Part shown: positions 1-6,127 of the stretch, piece after piece
Layout of the letters: each line of letters starts with the position of its first letter
Position numbering within the stretch: the stretch's first letter is position 1
Source of the DNA: Chloroflexi bacterium RBG_16_68_14
Lineage (GTDB): Bacteria > Chloroflexota > Dehalococcoidia > DSTF01 > RBG-16-68-14
Length of the DNA: 7,167 nt
Direction: 5' to 3'
NCBI GenBank assembly: GCA_001796995.1
Contig: MGOB01000080.1
Location: 20,536-27,702, forward strand
Notes under the pieces: model-generated
Seen by the model: only the letters and a program-made list of their open reading frames with translations
Database searches by the model: none
Told to the model about the DNA's origin: nothing
Translations under genes and position numbers: made by a program

Positions 1-1466
1 CTCACCGCTCGCTGGGCGGCATCGATGAGGGGCGAGGGAATGAGGCCCAGCACCAGCACGCCCACGCCGGCCACCGCCAGCGCTGTCACCAGCCAGCGGT
101 CGGGCGCGATGTCGCCCTCGGCCGGGGCGGGCGCCAGGTACATGTGGCTCACCACTCGCAGGTAGTAGTAGGCGGAGACGGCGGTGTTGAGCACGCCCAC
201 GATGACCAGCCACACCAGGTCGCTCTGGACAGCGGCGTTGAAGATGTACAGCTTGGCGACAAAGCCGGCCGTGGGCGGAATGCCGGTGAGGGAGACGAAG
301 CAGAAGCCCAGCACCGCTGCCAGCAGAGGCGCCCGCCGCCCCATGCCCGCGTAGTCGGCGATGGCGAAGGAGCCGAGCCGCTGGGAGATGGCCAGGACGG
401 CGAAGAAGGCGCCCAGGTTGGTGAAGACGTAGGCCGCCAGAAAGAAGGCCACGCCGCTCGCCCCCAGGGCCACCCCGCCGTCGGAGGCGGCGATGGCGGC
501 CACGCCGATGGCGATGTTCCCGGCCTGGGCGATGGAGCTGTAGCCCAGCAGTCGCCGGATGTCCGTCTGCAGCAGCGCCAGCACGTTCCCCACCGACATG
601 GAGACGGCGGCCACGGCGGCGAAGAGGTTCGACCAGTCGCTCCCGACGAAGCTCTCCGGCCCGAAGCCCTCGTAGAAGATGCGCAGCACCACGGCGAAGC
701 CGGCTGCCTTGCTCCCTACCGAGAGGAAGGCGGCCACCGGCGTGGCCGCGCCCTCGTAGATGTCGGGCACCCACATCTGGAAGGGCACCAGCGCCACCTT
801 GAAGCTGAGGCCGGCCGCCAGCAGCACCATGGCGGCGACGAGCCCCGCCCGCAGATCGGGGTCGCCCTCCGCCACCAGCGCGGCGATGCTGGGCCCGCCG
901 TCGGGCGCCACCAGCTTGGTCGTCCCCGAGAGGCCGAAGAGGAAGGCCATCCCGTACAGGATGACGGCGGAGGCGATGGCGCCTAGCAGGATGTACTTCA
1001 GCCCCGCCTCGCTCGCCCGGTCGTCCTTCAGGAAGGCGACCAACACGTACTGGGAGATGCTGGTCAGCTCCAGGGCGATGAAGATCAGGATCAGGTCGCG
1101 CGCGCCGGCCAGCAGCATCATGCCGCTGGTGGCCAGGAGCAGCAGGGCCCAGAACTCGCCCTGGTGGCGCAGCCGGCGCACGTAGCCGACGGAGGCGATG
1201 ATCACCAGCCCGGCCACGCCGATGAAGAGGAACTTGAAGAAGATGCTGAAGGTATCCAGGGAGTAGGTCCCGCTGAAGGCGACCGCCTCCCGGTCGCGCA
1301 GGATGAGCACCACCGCCCAGATGACGGAGGCGGCCAGCCCGGCCAGGGCGGCGAAGGGCAGCCAGCCCCGGTTCCTCTCCCGCAGCACCAGGTCGGCGAG
1401 GAGGACCCAGCCCGCCGCCACCATCAGGATCAGCTCCGGGCCGAGACGGTCGAGGTCGTGTAGCAT
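1..1466 (-). CDS. nuoN: NADH-quinone oxidoreductase subunit N (partial, 3' end cut by window)
   Basis: Antiporter-like, proton-pumping membrane subunit of complex I, next to NuoM in the membrane arm. I translated 488 codons from ATG 1466 to the window edge without a stop, so only the extreme C-terminus is missing (family length is about 480-500). It is a multi-helix membrane protein. Residue positions count from that ATG. The TM5 glutamate is E133 (FIALELTSISQY). The TM7 lysine is K223 (GLSFKVALVPFQMWVPD), the TM8 lysine K253 (SVGSKAAGF) and the TM12 lysine K405 (GIPPTAGFVAKLYIF). The family helix 'YSSIAHAGY' reads YSSIAQAGN (309-317), a change of the usual His and Tyr. The start fits the family N-terminus (PELILMVAAGWVLLADL), and a GAGG at 1480-1477 lies 10 nt upstream. 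It begins 15 nt after the nuoM stop, so it is the last visible gene of the operon. Identification is secure; the true 3' end is not visible. Confidence 0.96.
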   Translation of the reverse strand, partial: MLHDLDRLGPELILMVAAGWVLLADLVLRERNRGWLPFAALAGLAASVIWAVVLILRDREAVAFSGTYSLDTFSIFFKFLFIGVAGLVIIASVGYVRRLRHQGEFWALLLLATSGMMLLAGARDLILIFIALELTSISQYVLVAFLKDDRASEAGLKYILLGAIASAVILYGMAFLFGLSGTTKLVAPDGGPSIAALVAEGDPDLRAGLVAAMVLLAAGLSFKVALVPFQMWVPDIYEGAATPVAAFLSVGSKAAGFAVVLRIFYEGFGPESFVGSDWSNLFAAVAAVSMSVGNVLALLQTDIRRLLGYSSIAQAGNIAIGVAAIAASDGGVALGASGVAFFLAAYVFTNLGAFFAVLAISQRLGSFAIADYAGMGRRAPLLAAVLGFCFVSLTGIPPTAGFVAKLYIFNAAVQSDLVWLVIVGVLNTAVSAYYYLRVVSHMYLAPAPAEGDIAPDRWLVTALAVAGVGVLVLGLIPSPLIDAAQRAV

Positions 1467-1481
1467 GTCGTCTGCGCCTCG

Positions 1482-2951
1482 TTACGCCAGCCGGCTGGCC
1501 AGAGGCACGACCCCCTGCTCGATGACGTCCACCAACTGGCGCGGGAAGATGCCCACGGCCAGGATCACCGCCAGCATCGCCGCCACCGGCACCTGCTCCC
1601 ACCAGGAGGTGGCGTCGGGCAGGTGGGCCCAGCGTGGGCTCTTAGGCCCGAACATCACCCGCTGCACCATCCAGAGGATGTAGCCCGCCGTCAGCAGGAT
1701 ACCGATGACGCCGAGGATGGTGGGCGCGGCGAAGCGGTTTGCCGTCCCCAGGAAGATGGTCAGCTCCGCCACAAAGCCCGACATGGAGGGCAGCCCCAGC
1801 GACGCCAGCCCGGCCATCACCATCGCCGTGGCGATGACCGGTGTCACGTGGGCCAGCCCGGAGAGCTCATCGATGTTGCGGGTGTGGGCGCGGTCGTAGA
1901 TCAGCCCCACCATCACGAAGAGCAGGCCGGTGATCAGGCCGTGACTGAACATCTGGAGCGTGGCGCCGGTCAGCCCCACCTGCCCCAGCGCGGCGATGCC
2001 CAGGAGCACGTAGCCCATGTGGCTCACGCTGGAGTAGGCGATGAGCCGCTTCAGGTCGGTCTGGCGGAGGGTGACCAGGGCGCCGTAGATGATGCTGATG
2101 GCGGCGATGGAGGCCAGCCACACCGCGTAGTCCTGGGCCGTGTCCGGCATGATCCCCACCAGGATGCGCAGCATGCCGTAGCCGCCCATCTTCAGGAGCA
2201 CTCCGGCCAGGATCACGCTCACCGCGGTCGGCGCGTCGGTGTGGGCGTCGGGCAGCCAGGTGTGGAGCGGGAAGATGGGCAGCTTGATGGCGAAGCCGGC
2301 GAAGATGAGGAAGAAGACGGCGGGCAGCGGCAGCAGCGCCTCGCTGAAGTCGGCCTCGCGCAGCGCCTGCATGTCGAAGGTGGAGGGGTCGGCCGAGAAG
2401 GCGAGCACCAGGAAGCCGGCCAGCATCAGCGCGCTCCCGGTGATGGTGAAGAGCACGAATTTCATGGCCGAGTACTCCTTGCGGCCGGAGCCCCAGATGG
2501 AGATGAGCAGGTACATCGGCACCAGCTCCACCTCCCAGAAGAGGAAGAAGAGGATCAGGTCCTGCGCCGTGAAGACTCCCAGGACGCCCGTCTCCAGCGC
2601 CAGCAGCCAGGCGAAGTACTCCTTGGGCCGCAGCTCGATGTTCCAGGAGACGAGGATGGCGACGACGAACAGGAAGGTCGTGAGCACGACCATCGTCAGC
2701 CCCAGCCCGTCCACGCCCAGGAAGTACTGGATATCGAAGCCCGCGTCCCCCTGCCGGATCCAGCGAAAGCGCTCCGTGAACTGGAGCCCCTCCTCGCCCC
2801 GGTCGAACAGCCCGAATGCCACCAGCGAGACGACGAGGGCGACGCCCGTCACCACCAGCGCCATCTGCTTCGCCTGCCGCTCCTGCTCCCGCGACAGCGT
2901 GGCGATGGCAACGGCGCCCAGCACCGGGAAGAAGACCAGAAACGTCAGCAT
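1482..2951 (-). CDS. nuoM: NADH-quinone oxidoreductase subunit M
   Basis: Antiporter-like proton-pumping membrane subunit of complex I, between NuoN and NuoL in the arm. It has 489 residues from ATG 2951 (family about 480-510). Seen from that start: the TM5 glutamate E140 in FWEVELVPMYLLISIWG; the TM7 lysine K223 in FAIKLPIFPLHTWLPDAHTD; K254 in LAGVLLKMGGYGMLR; YSSVSHMGYV near residue 300; and the C-terminal channel glutamate in GLPSMSGFVAELTIFLG. The 'WE-ELVPMYLLISIWG' stretch resembles cyanobacterial NdhD and related long-branch NuoM more than the proteobacterial form. An in-frame GTG at 2966 would add five residues (METTH). I prefer ATG 2951 because the GTG overlaps the GGAG ribosome site (2964-2961) and the last base of a hairpin, and because MLTFLVFFPVLGA matches the usual N-terminus. 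The stop is 15 nt before nuoN. Only one nuoM copy is visible. Confidence 0.97.
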   Translation of the reverse strand: MLTFLVFFPVLGAVAIATLSREQERQAKQMALVVTGVALVVSLVAFGLFDRGEEGLQFTERFRWIRQGDAGFDIQYFLGVDGLGLTMVVLTTFLFVVAILVSWNIELRPKEYFAWLLALETGVLGVFTAQDLILFFLFWEVELVPMYLLISIWGSGRKEYSAMKFVLFTITGSALMLAGFLVLAFSADPSTFDMQALREADFSEALLPLPAVFFLIFAGFAIKLPIFPLHTWLPDAHTDAPTAVSVILAGVLLKMGGYGMLRILVGIMPDTAQDYAVWLASIAAISIIYGALVTLRQTDLKRLIAYSSVSHMGYVLLGIAALGQVGLTGATLQMFSHGLITGLLFVMVGLIYDRAHTRNIDELSGLAHVTPVIATAMVMAGLASLGLPSMSGFVAELTIFLGTANRFAAPTILGVIGILLTAGYILWMVQRVMFGPKSPRWAHLPDATSWWEQVPVAAMLAVILAVGIFPRQLVDVIEQGVVPLASRLA

Positions 2952-2960
2952 GTGCGTTGT

Positions 2961-2964
2961 CTCC
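2961..2964 (-). promoter_or_regulatory. Ribosome binding site of nuoM, next to a hairpin
   Basis: On the minus strand a GGAG lies 9 nt before ATG 2951. It decides the start against the in-frame GTG at 2966, whose own bases overlap it. The GC-rich 8-bp stem at 2966-2985 ends one base upstream of this site, so folding of the mRNA could affect ribosome access. That effect is inferred from position only. Confidence 0.65.
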
Positions 2965-3020
2965 ACCCCCGCCTAAAGGCGGGGGCATCAACCGCCATGG
3001 CCCAGCCTTCAGGCTGAGGT
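2961..3020. repeat. Double-hairpin intergenic repeat, copy A (nuoL-nuoM gap)
   Basis: This fills most of the 102-nt gap between the nuoL stop and the nuoM start. Palindrome 1 (2966-2985) has stem arms CCCCCGCC and GGCGGGGG around a TAAA loop and is perfect over 8 bp. Palindrome 2 (3001-3018) has arms around CAGCC and GGCTG with a TTCA loop. Its stem is 5 bp, then a C/A mismatch at 3002/3017, then one more pair. Positions 2961-2989 match copy B (5201-5229) at 28 of 29 bases, and 3001-3016 match 5251-5266 exactly. The spacer differs in length between copies. Weaker similarity continues to about 3030. It resembles REP/BIME-type short palindromic repeats. No T-run follows either hairpin, so it is not a typical intrinsic terminator. 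It may affect mRNA stability or translation of nuoM; this is untested. Confidence 0.85.
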
Positions 3021-3053
3021 CGTCGTAGTCTCCCACTAGTCATCCTGTCATCC

Positions 3054-4988
3054 TCATAGCGGCGTCAGCAGCAGGGCGAGGCCGGTGGCGATGAGCAGGC
3101 CGACGAAGGCCATCGCCCCGTACACCTGTACCTGCCCGGTCTGGAGCAGCCGTAGCCCGCTCGAGCCGAGGCGCAGCGCCCCACCGACGCCGTTCGCCAC
3201 GCCGTCGACGATGTACGTATCGAACCAAGAGAGGACTGCGGTCGCTCCCCGGTAGAGCACCCCTTGCACCAGCACGCCCTCGTACAGGTCGTCCAGGAAG
3301 TACTTGCGCTCGAGGAGAAGGTGGAGCGGCCGCACCGCCTGGCGTACTCGCTCCGCCGACAGCACCCTCGCGCCGTAGAAGAGCCAGGCGCCGCCGATGC
3401 CGGCCAGCGCCAGCGCCGTCGAGCCGAGGGCGATGCCCCAGTTGAACTCGAACTCGGGGAGGGCCTCGCGGGTCTCGGCCGGCAGCGCGCCGGCCAGCAG
3501 GTGCTCCACGCCGCCGCTCACGTTGGCCAGGCCGATGAGCAGCGCCGCCACGGCGAGCGTTACCAGGGGCGCCACCATCACGAGCGGCGACTCGTGCGGG
3601 TGGGCCGGGTCGGCGCCGTGGCCCTCCTCCGGTGCTTCGCCGCCCTGGTAGGCGCCCTCGAAGGTCTGGAAGACGGCGCGGAACATGTAGAAGGCGGTCA
3701 GGAAGACCACCGCCAGCGCCAGCCAGAAGAGCGCCTGCTGCTCGTTCCAGGCGTGGCTCAGGATCTCGTCCTTGCTCCAGAAGCCGGCGAAGGGGAAGAC
3801 CCCGGCCAGGCTGAGCGATGCGATGAGGAACGTGGCGTAGGTCCAGGGCATGACCCGCCGCAGGCCACCCATGTGGCGCATGTCGAAGGTGTTGGTCGCG
3901 TGGTTGACGCTGCCCGACCCCAGGAAGAGGAGCGCCTTGAAGAAGGCGTGGGTGAAGAGGTGGAAGATGGCGGCCACGTAACCCCCTAGGCCCAGTGCCA
4001 GCATCATGTACCCCAGCTGGCTGATGGTGGAGTAGGCGAGGACACGCTTGATGTCGGTCACCACCAAGCCCAGAAGCGCCGCGATAAGGGCCGTCGTCCC
4101 GCCGATGGCGGCGACGGTGAGCCGGGCGCCCTCCGCCACCTCGTAGATGGGGAAGAGGCGCGCCACCAGGTAGACGCCGGCGGCCACCATCGTCGCCGCG
4201 TGGATGAGGGCGGAGACGGGCGTGGGGCCCTCCATGGCGTCGGGCAGCCAGACGTGGAGGGGGAACTGGGCCGACTTGCCCGCCGCGCCGGCGAAGACGC
4301 CCAGGGCGAAGACGGTGAGCACGTTCACGCTGATGGCGCCCGTCACGGCCAGCTCCTGAATCTCCGCAATCTGGAACGTCCCCGTCTTGGTCCAGATGAG
4401 GATGATCGCCAGCAGCAGGCCCAGGTCGCCCAGGCGCGTGACGATGAAGGCCTTCACCGCCGCCCGCGCCGCCGCCGGCCGGTGGAACCAGAAGCCGATG
4501 AGCAGGTAGGAGCAGAGCCCCACCAGCTCCCAGAAGACGAAGAGGAGGAGGATGCTATCGACCAGCAGCAGGCCCAGCATGGAGGCGGTGAAGAGCGACA
4601 TGTAGGCGAAGTAGCGGGAGTAGCCGCCGTCGCCCGCCATGTACCCCTGCGAGTAGACCTGCACCAGCAGCGAGACCGCCGTCACCACCAGCAGCATGAT
4701 GGCGGTGAGGCCATCGACGCGCAGTCCTACGTTCACCACCAGGTCCTGGCCCACCGGCGAGGCGATGGTCAGCCACTCGTGGGTCTGGAAGGGCAGCGGG
4801 GCGCCGTCGGCGTCGATGGCGCTGTCCAGCACCCAGAGAGAGAAGAGGAAGGCGAGGGCGATGGCGCCGATGGTGAGGTAGCCGCTCCAGCGCGGGTAAG
4901 GCCGCGCCCAGAGGGCGATGGCCACCAGCGACCCCAGCGGCAGCAGGAGGATCGACCAGACGACGCCTTCGGGCACCTGGGGCAGCAT
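3054..4988 (-). CDS. nuoL: NADH-quinone oxidoreductase subunit L
   Basis: Distal antiporter-like proton pump of complex I, which carries the long lateral helix along the membrane arm. It has 644 residues (family about 610-660), starting at ATG 4988. Seen: the conserved VDGLTAIMLLVV segment (91-102); TM5 E154 in FVFWELVGLCSYLLIGFW; RLGDLGLLLAI (185-195); TM7 K238 in AGKSAQFPLHVWLPDAMEGPTP; LIHAATMVAAGVYLVAR (261-277); and AYSTISQLGYMMLALG. After a histidine/proline-rich loop (around AHPHESPLVM) comes the C-terminal lateral-helix region, with RKYFLDDLYEGVLVQGVLYRG and a final transmembrane anchor. A GAGGA at 5003-4999, inside the end of the upstream small ORF, lies 10 nt before the ATG. The two genes are 2 nt apart (TGA GC ATG), which suggests translational coupling. 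The sequence is complete, with no frameshift. Confidence 0.98.
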   Translation of the reverse strand: MLPQVPEGVVWSILLLPLGSLVAIALWARPYPRWSGYLTIGAIALAFLFSLWVLDSAIDADGAPLPFQTHEWLTIASPVGQDLVVNVGLRVDGLTAIMLLVVTAVSLLVQVYSQGYMAGDGGYSRYFAYMSLFTASMLGLLLVDSILLLFVFWELVGLCSYLLIGFWFHRPAAARAAVKAFIVTRLGDLGLLLAIILIWTKTGTFQIAEIQELAVTGAISVNVLTVFALGVFAGAAGKSAQFPLHVWLPDAMEGPTPVSALIHAATMVAAGVYLVARLFPIYEVAEGARLTVAAIGGTTALIAALLGLVVTDIKRVLAYSTISQLGYMMLALGLGGYVAAIFHLFTHAFFKALLFLGSGSVNHATNTFDMRHMGGLRRVMPWTYATFLIASLSLAGVFPFAGFWSKDEILSHAWNEQQALFWLALAVVFLTAFYMFRAVFQTFEGAYQGGEAPEEGHGADPAHPHESPLVMVAPLVTLAVAALLIGLANVSGGVEHLLAGALPAETREALPEFEFNWGIALGSTALALAGIGGAWLFYGARVLSAERVRQAVRPLHLLLERKYFLDDLYEGVLVQGVLYRGATAVLSWFDTYIVDGVANGVGGALRLGSSGLRLLQTGQVQVYGAMAFVGLLIATGLALLLTPL

Positions 4989-4990
4989 GC

Positions 4991-5182
4991 TCAGATCTTC
5001 CTCAGCAGCTCGGCGGCCACGTGGGTCTTGCTATCGGGCACCCAGAGCTCGCGGGGCGCCGTCATCGGCGTGTCGCTCTCCAGCGGCGGCACGACGCGGA
5101 TTGCCACCCCCTCGGCCTGGAAGAACTCCAGCCAGGTCTGGGCCGTGTAGCCGCTCTTCACCTCCATCAGCTTGGACCACAT
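4991..5182 (-). CDS. Small DUF2007-like protein encoded between nuoK and nuoL
   Basis: A 63-residue soluble protein with no transmembrane segment or signal peptide, starting at ATG 5182 (MWSKLMEV). Codons end almost entirely in G or C, like the neighbouring nuo genes, and the stop is 2 nt before nuoL, so I regard it as a real gene. The layout is a short strand (WSKLMEV), a helix (TAQTWLEFFQAEG), a strand (VAIRVVP), a loop, ELWVPDSK, then a helix (VAAELLRKI). This resembles the DUF2007 family (PF09413, 'putative signal transducing protein'), which typically shows 'L..AEGI...V' followed by a 'l.VP..d...A.ELL' end. The assignment is from memory of the pattern and is tentative. The family's biochemical role is unknown. 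It is not a known complex I subunit. A GAGGGTGGG stretch lies too far upstream to be a strong ribosome site, so initiation may be weak. The same frame is closed upstream by a stop inside the repeat hairpin. Confidence 0.78.
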   Translation of the reverse strand: MWSKLMEVKSGYTAQTWLEFFQAEGVAIRVVPPLESDTPMTAPRELWVPDSKTHVAAELLRKI

Positions 5183-5200
5183 GGCGGCAGCTAGCCCACC

Positions 5201-5270
5201 CTCGACCCCCGCCTAAAGGCGGGGGCATCGAACCCCGTTCCCGTGCTTGCCCCAGCCTTCAGGCTGGGGT
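5201..5270. repeat. Double-hairpin intergenic repeat, copy B (nuoK-small ORF gap)
   Basis: This sits in the 103-nt gap between the nuoK stop and the small ORF. Palindrome 1 (5206-5225) is identical to that of copy A: arms CCCCCGCC and GGCGGGGG, loop TAAA. Palindrome 2 (5250-5269) has perfect 8-bp arms CCCCAGCC and GGCTGGGG with a TTCA loop. The two palindromes are variants of one design: the fifth stem pair is C-G in the first and A-T in the second, a compensated change. The block separating the conserved parts is 21 nt here against 11 nt in copy A. After 5270 a TGTTGTTCTC tract resembles the CGTCGTAGTC of copy A. There is no T-run on the transcribed side after the hairpins. It is probably a dispersed REP-like element; an effect on operon mRNA is possible but unproven. 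Confidence 0.87.
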
Positions 5271-5285
5271 TGTTGTTCTCGTCCA

Positions 5286-5621
5286 TCACCAGCGCAGCAG
5301 GTTGATCCGGTCGACATCGATGGTCTCCCGATAGCGGTAGATGGCGACGGCCAGGGCGAGCGCCACCGCCGCCTCGGCCGCCGCGACGGTGATCACGAAG
5401 ATGGCGAAGACGTGGCCGTCCAGAGGCCGCGGCGACTGGATGAAGCGGGCGAAGGCGATGAGGGTCAGGTTGACGGCGTTGAGCATCAGCTCGATGCCCA
5501 TCAGCACCGCCACCGCGTTCCGCTTCGCCAGCGCCACGTACAGGCCGATGGCGAAGAGGATAACACCCACGATGAGCACGTGCTCCAGCTCCACCCGCGC
5601 CGCGAGCAACGGCTCCACCAC
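5286..5621 (-). CDS. nuoK: NADH-quinone oxidoreductase subunit K
   Basis: Small three-helix membrane subunit of complex I (MrpC-like) that joins NuoJ and NuoA to NuoN and carries buried proton-path carboxylates. It has 111 residues from GTG 5621 (family about 100). Both conserved glutamates are present: E44 in LMGIELMLNAVNLTLIAF and E83 in ITVAAAEAAVALALA. The ending DVDRINLLRW is typical. Starts at GTG 5621 and 5618 are both served by AGGGAGGA (5634-5627), inside the end of nuoJ. A third in-frame GTG at 5594 would give a protein starting MELEHVLIVGVILF, closer to the usual family N-terminus, but it has no ribosome site. I keep 5621. It starts one base after the nuoJ stop, so coupling is likely. 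The gap after it holds repeat copy B. Confidence 0.95.
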   Translation of the reverse strand: MVEPLLAARVELEHVLIVGVILFAIGLYVALAKRNAVAVLMGIELMLNAVNLTLIAFARFIQSPRPLDGHVFAIFVITVAAAEAAVALALAVAIYRYRETIDVDRINLLRW

Positions 5622-5622
5622 T

Positions 5623-6114
5623 TCAGTCCTCCCTCACCAGCACGATGGCGCCGATCATCGCCGCCGTCAGCAGCACCGCGGCGATCTCGAAGGGCAGGAC
5701 GAAGGGGCTGGTCAGCGCCTCGCCGATAGCGCTGGCGGTGCCCTCGAAGGGGCCCCGCCCCGCCTCGCGCCAGTCCGTCTCCAGGATCACAAAGGTGAAG
5801 ACGGCGACCACCAGGCCCGAGAGCGCCAGCGCCGGCGCCTGCAGGTAGTTCCCAGCGTTGTCCCGGCTGGAGAGCGGGGTGAGCATCACCGCGAAGATCA
5901 TCAGCACCGCGATGGCGCCCGCGTAGATGAGCACCTGGGTCACCGCGACGAAATCGGCCGAGAGGGTGACGTAGAGCCCGGCGATGCCCACGAAGCTGAG
6001 GATGAGGAAAAGGACGGCATGCAGGAGGTTGCGGGCGACGATGACCATGGCCGCCGCTCCCACCGTGAGAGCGGCTAGCGACCAGAAGGCGATGACGACA
6101 CCAATACCTTCCAG
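5623..6114 (-). CDS. nuoJ: NADH-quinone oxidoreductase subunit J (probable CTG start)
   Basis: Five-helix membrane subunit of complex I (MrpG-like) next to NuoK and NuoA. Its third helix carries the pi-bulge that switches during turnover. Starting at CTG 6114 gives 163 residues, in the family range. The first helix is MEGIGVVIAFWSLAALTVGA, followed by ARNLLHAVLFLILSFVGIAGLY (27-48), then VTQVLIYAGAIAVLMIFAVML (58-78) with the conserved tyrosine Y64 in the YAGAI motif, and a C-terminal helix ending AIVLVRED. The first conventional start codon in frame is GTG 6063. It would remove most of helix 1 and has no ribosome site. CTG 6114 follows AGGAGGT at a normal distance and gives the Met-Glu beginning common in NuoJ. 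The frame upstream has no ATG, GTG or TTG before the nuoH stop. The nuoH stop is 13 nt upstream. Product certain; start codon probable. Confidence 0.94.
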   Translation of the reverse strand: MEGIGVVIAFWSLAALTVGAAAMVIVARNLLHAVLFLILSFVGIAGLYVTLSADFVAVTQVLIYAGAIAVLMIFAVMLTPLSSRDNAGNYLQAPALALSGLVVAVFTFVILETDWREAGRGPFEGTASAIGEALTSPFVLPFEIAAVLLTAAMIGAIVLVRED

Positions 6115-6118
6115 CGAT

Positions 6119-6127
6119 ACCTCCTCC
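6119..6127 (-). promoter_or_regulatory. Strong Shine-Dalgarno site of nuoJ, deciding a CTG start
   Basis: Directly after the nuoH TAA the minus strand reads GGAGGAGGT, which contains AGGAGGT (6125-6119), a full match to the anti-Shine-Dalgarno end of 16S rRNA. Only four bases separate it from CTG 6114. The next in-frame codon that could conceivably start (ATT at 6105) is 13 nt away, and GTG 6063 is far outside range. Confidence 0.8.

Noticed and set aside
144..986. Plus-strand ORF of 280 codons opposite nuoN
   Set aside because: Same antisense artefact: HQGDE-rich product, no homologous pattern, fully inside nuoN.
1623..3017. Long plus-strand ORF of 464 codons opposite nuoM
   Set aside because: Its product is a low-complexity mix of H, Q, G, E, D and R with no recognisable domain, as expected from the antisense frame of a GC-rich membrane-protein gene.
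1867..3036. Minus-strand ORF of 389 codons in another frame of nuoM
   Set aside because: Arg/Ala/Gly-rich frame-shifted reading of nuoM; the nuoM frame is complete and carries all expected motifs.
4200..5150. Plus-strand ORF of 316 codons opposite nuoL and the small ORF
   Set aside because: Antisense shadow with biased composition. The minus-strand genes here have clear family motifs.
5206..5269. Hairpins as intrinsic transcription terminators within the operon
   Set aside because: The stems are strong, but no run of T follows them on the transcribed strand, and genes of the same complex continue downstream. A rho-independent terminator is therefore not supported.
2961..5270. Repeats as part of a CRISPR array
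   Set aside because: Only two copies, 2.2 kb apart and separated by a gene, with no regular spacers.
6063..6114. N-terminal truncation or frameshift of nuoJ
   Set aside because: The frame is open and codes for the expected first helix. A non-standard start explains it without any indel.
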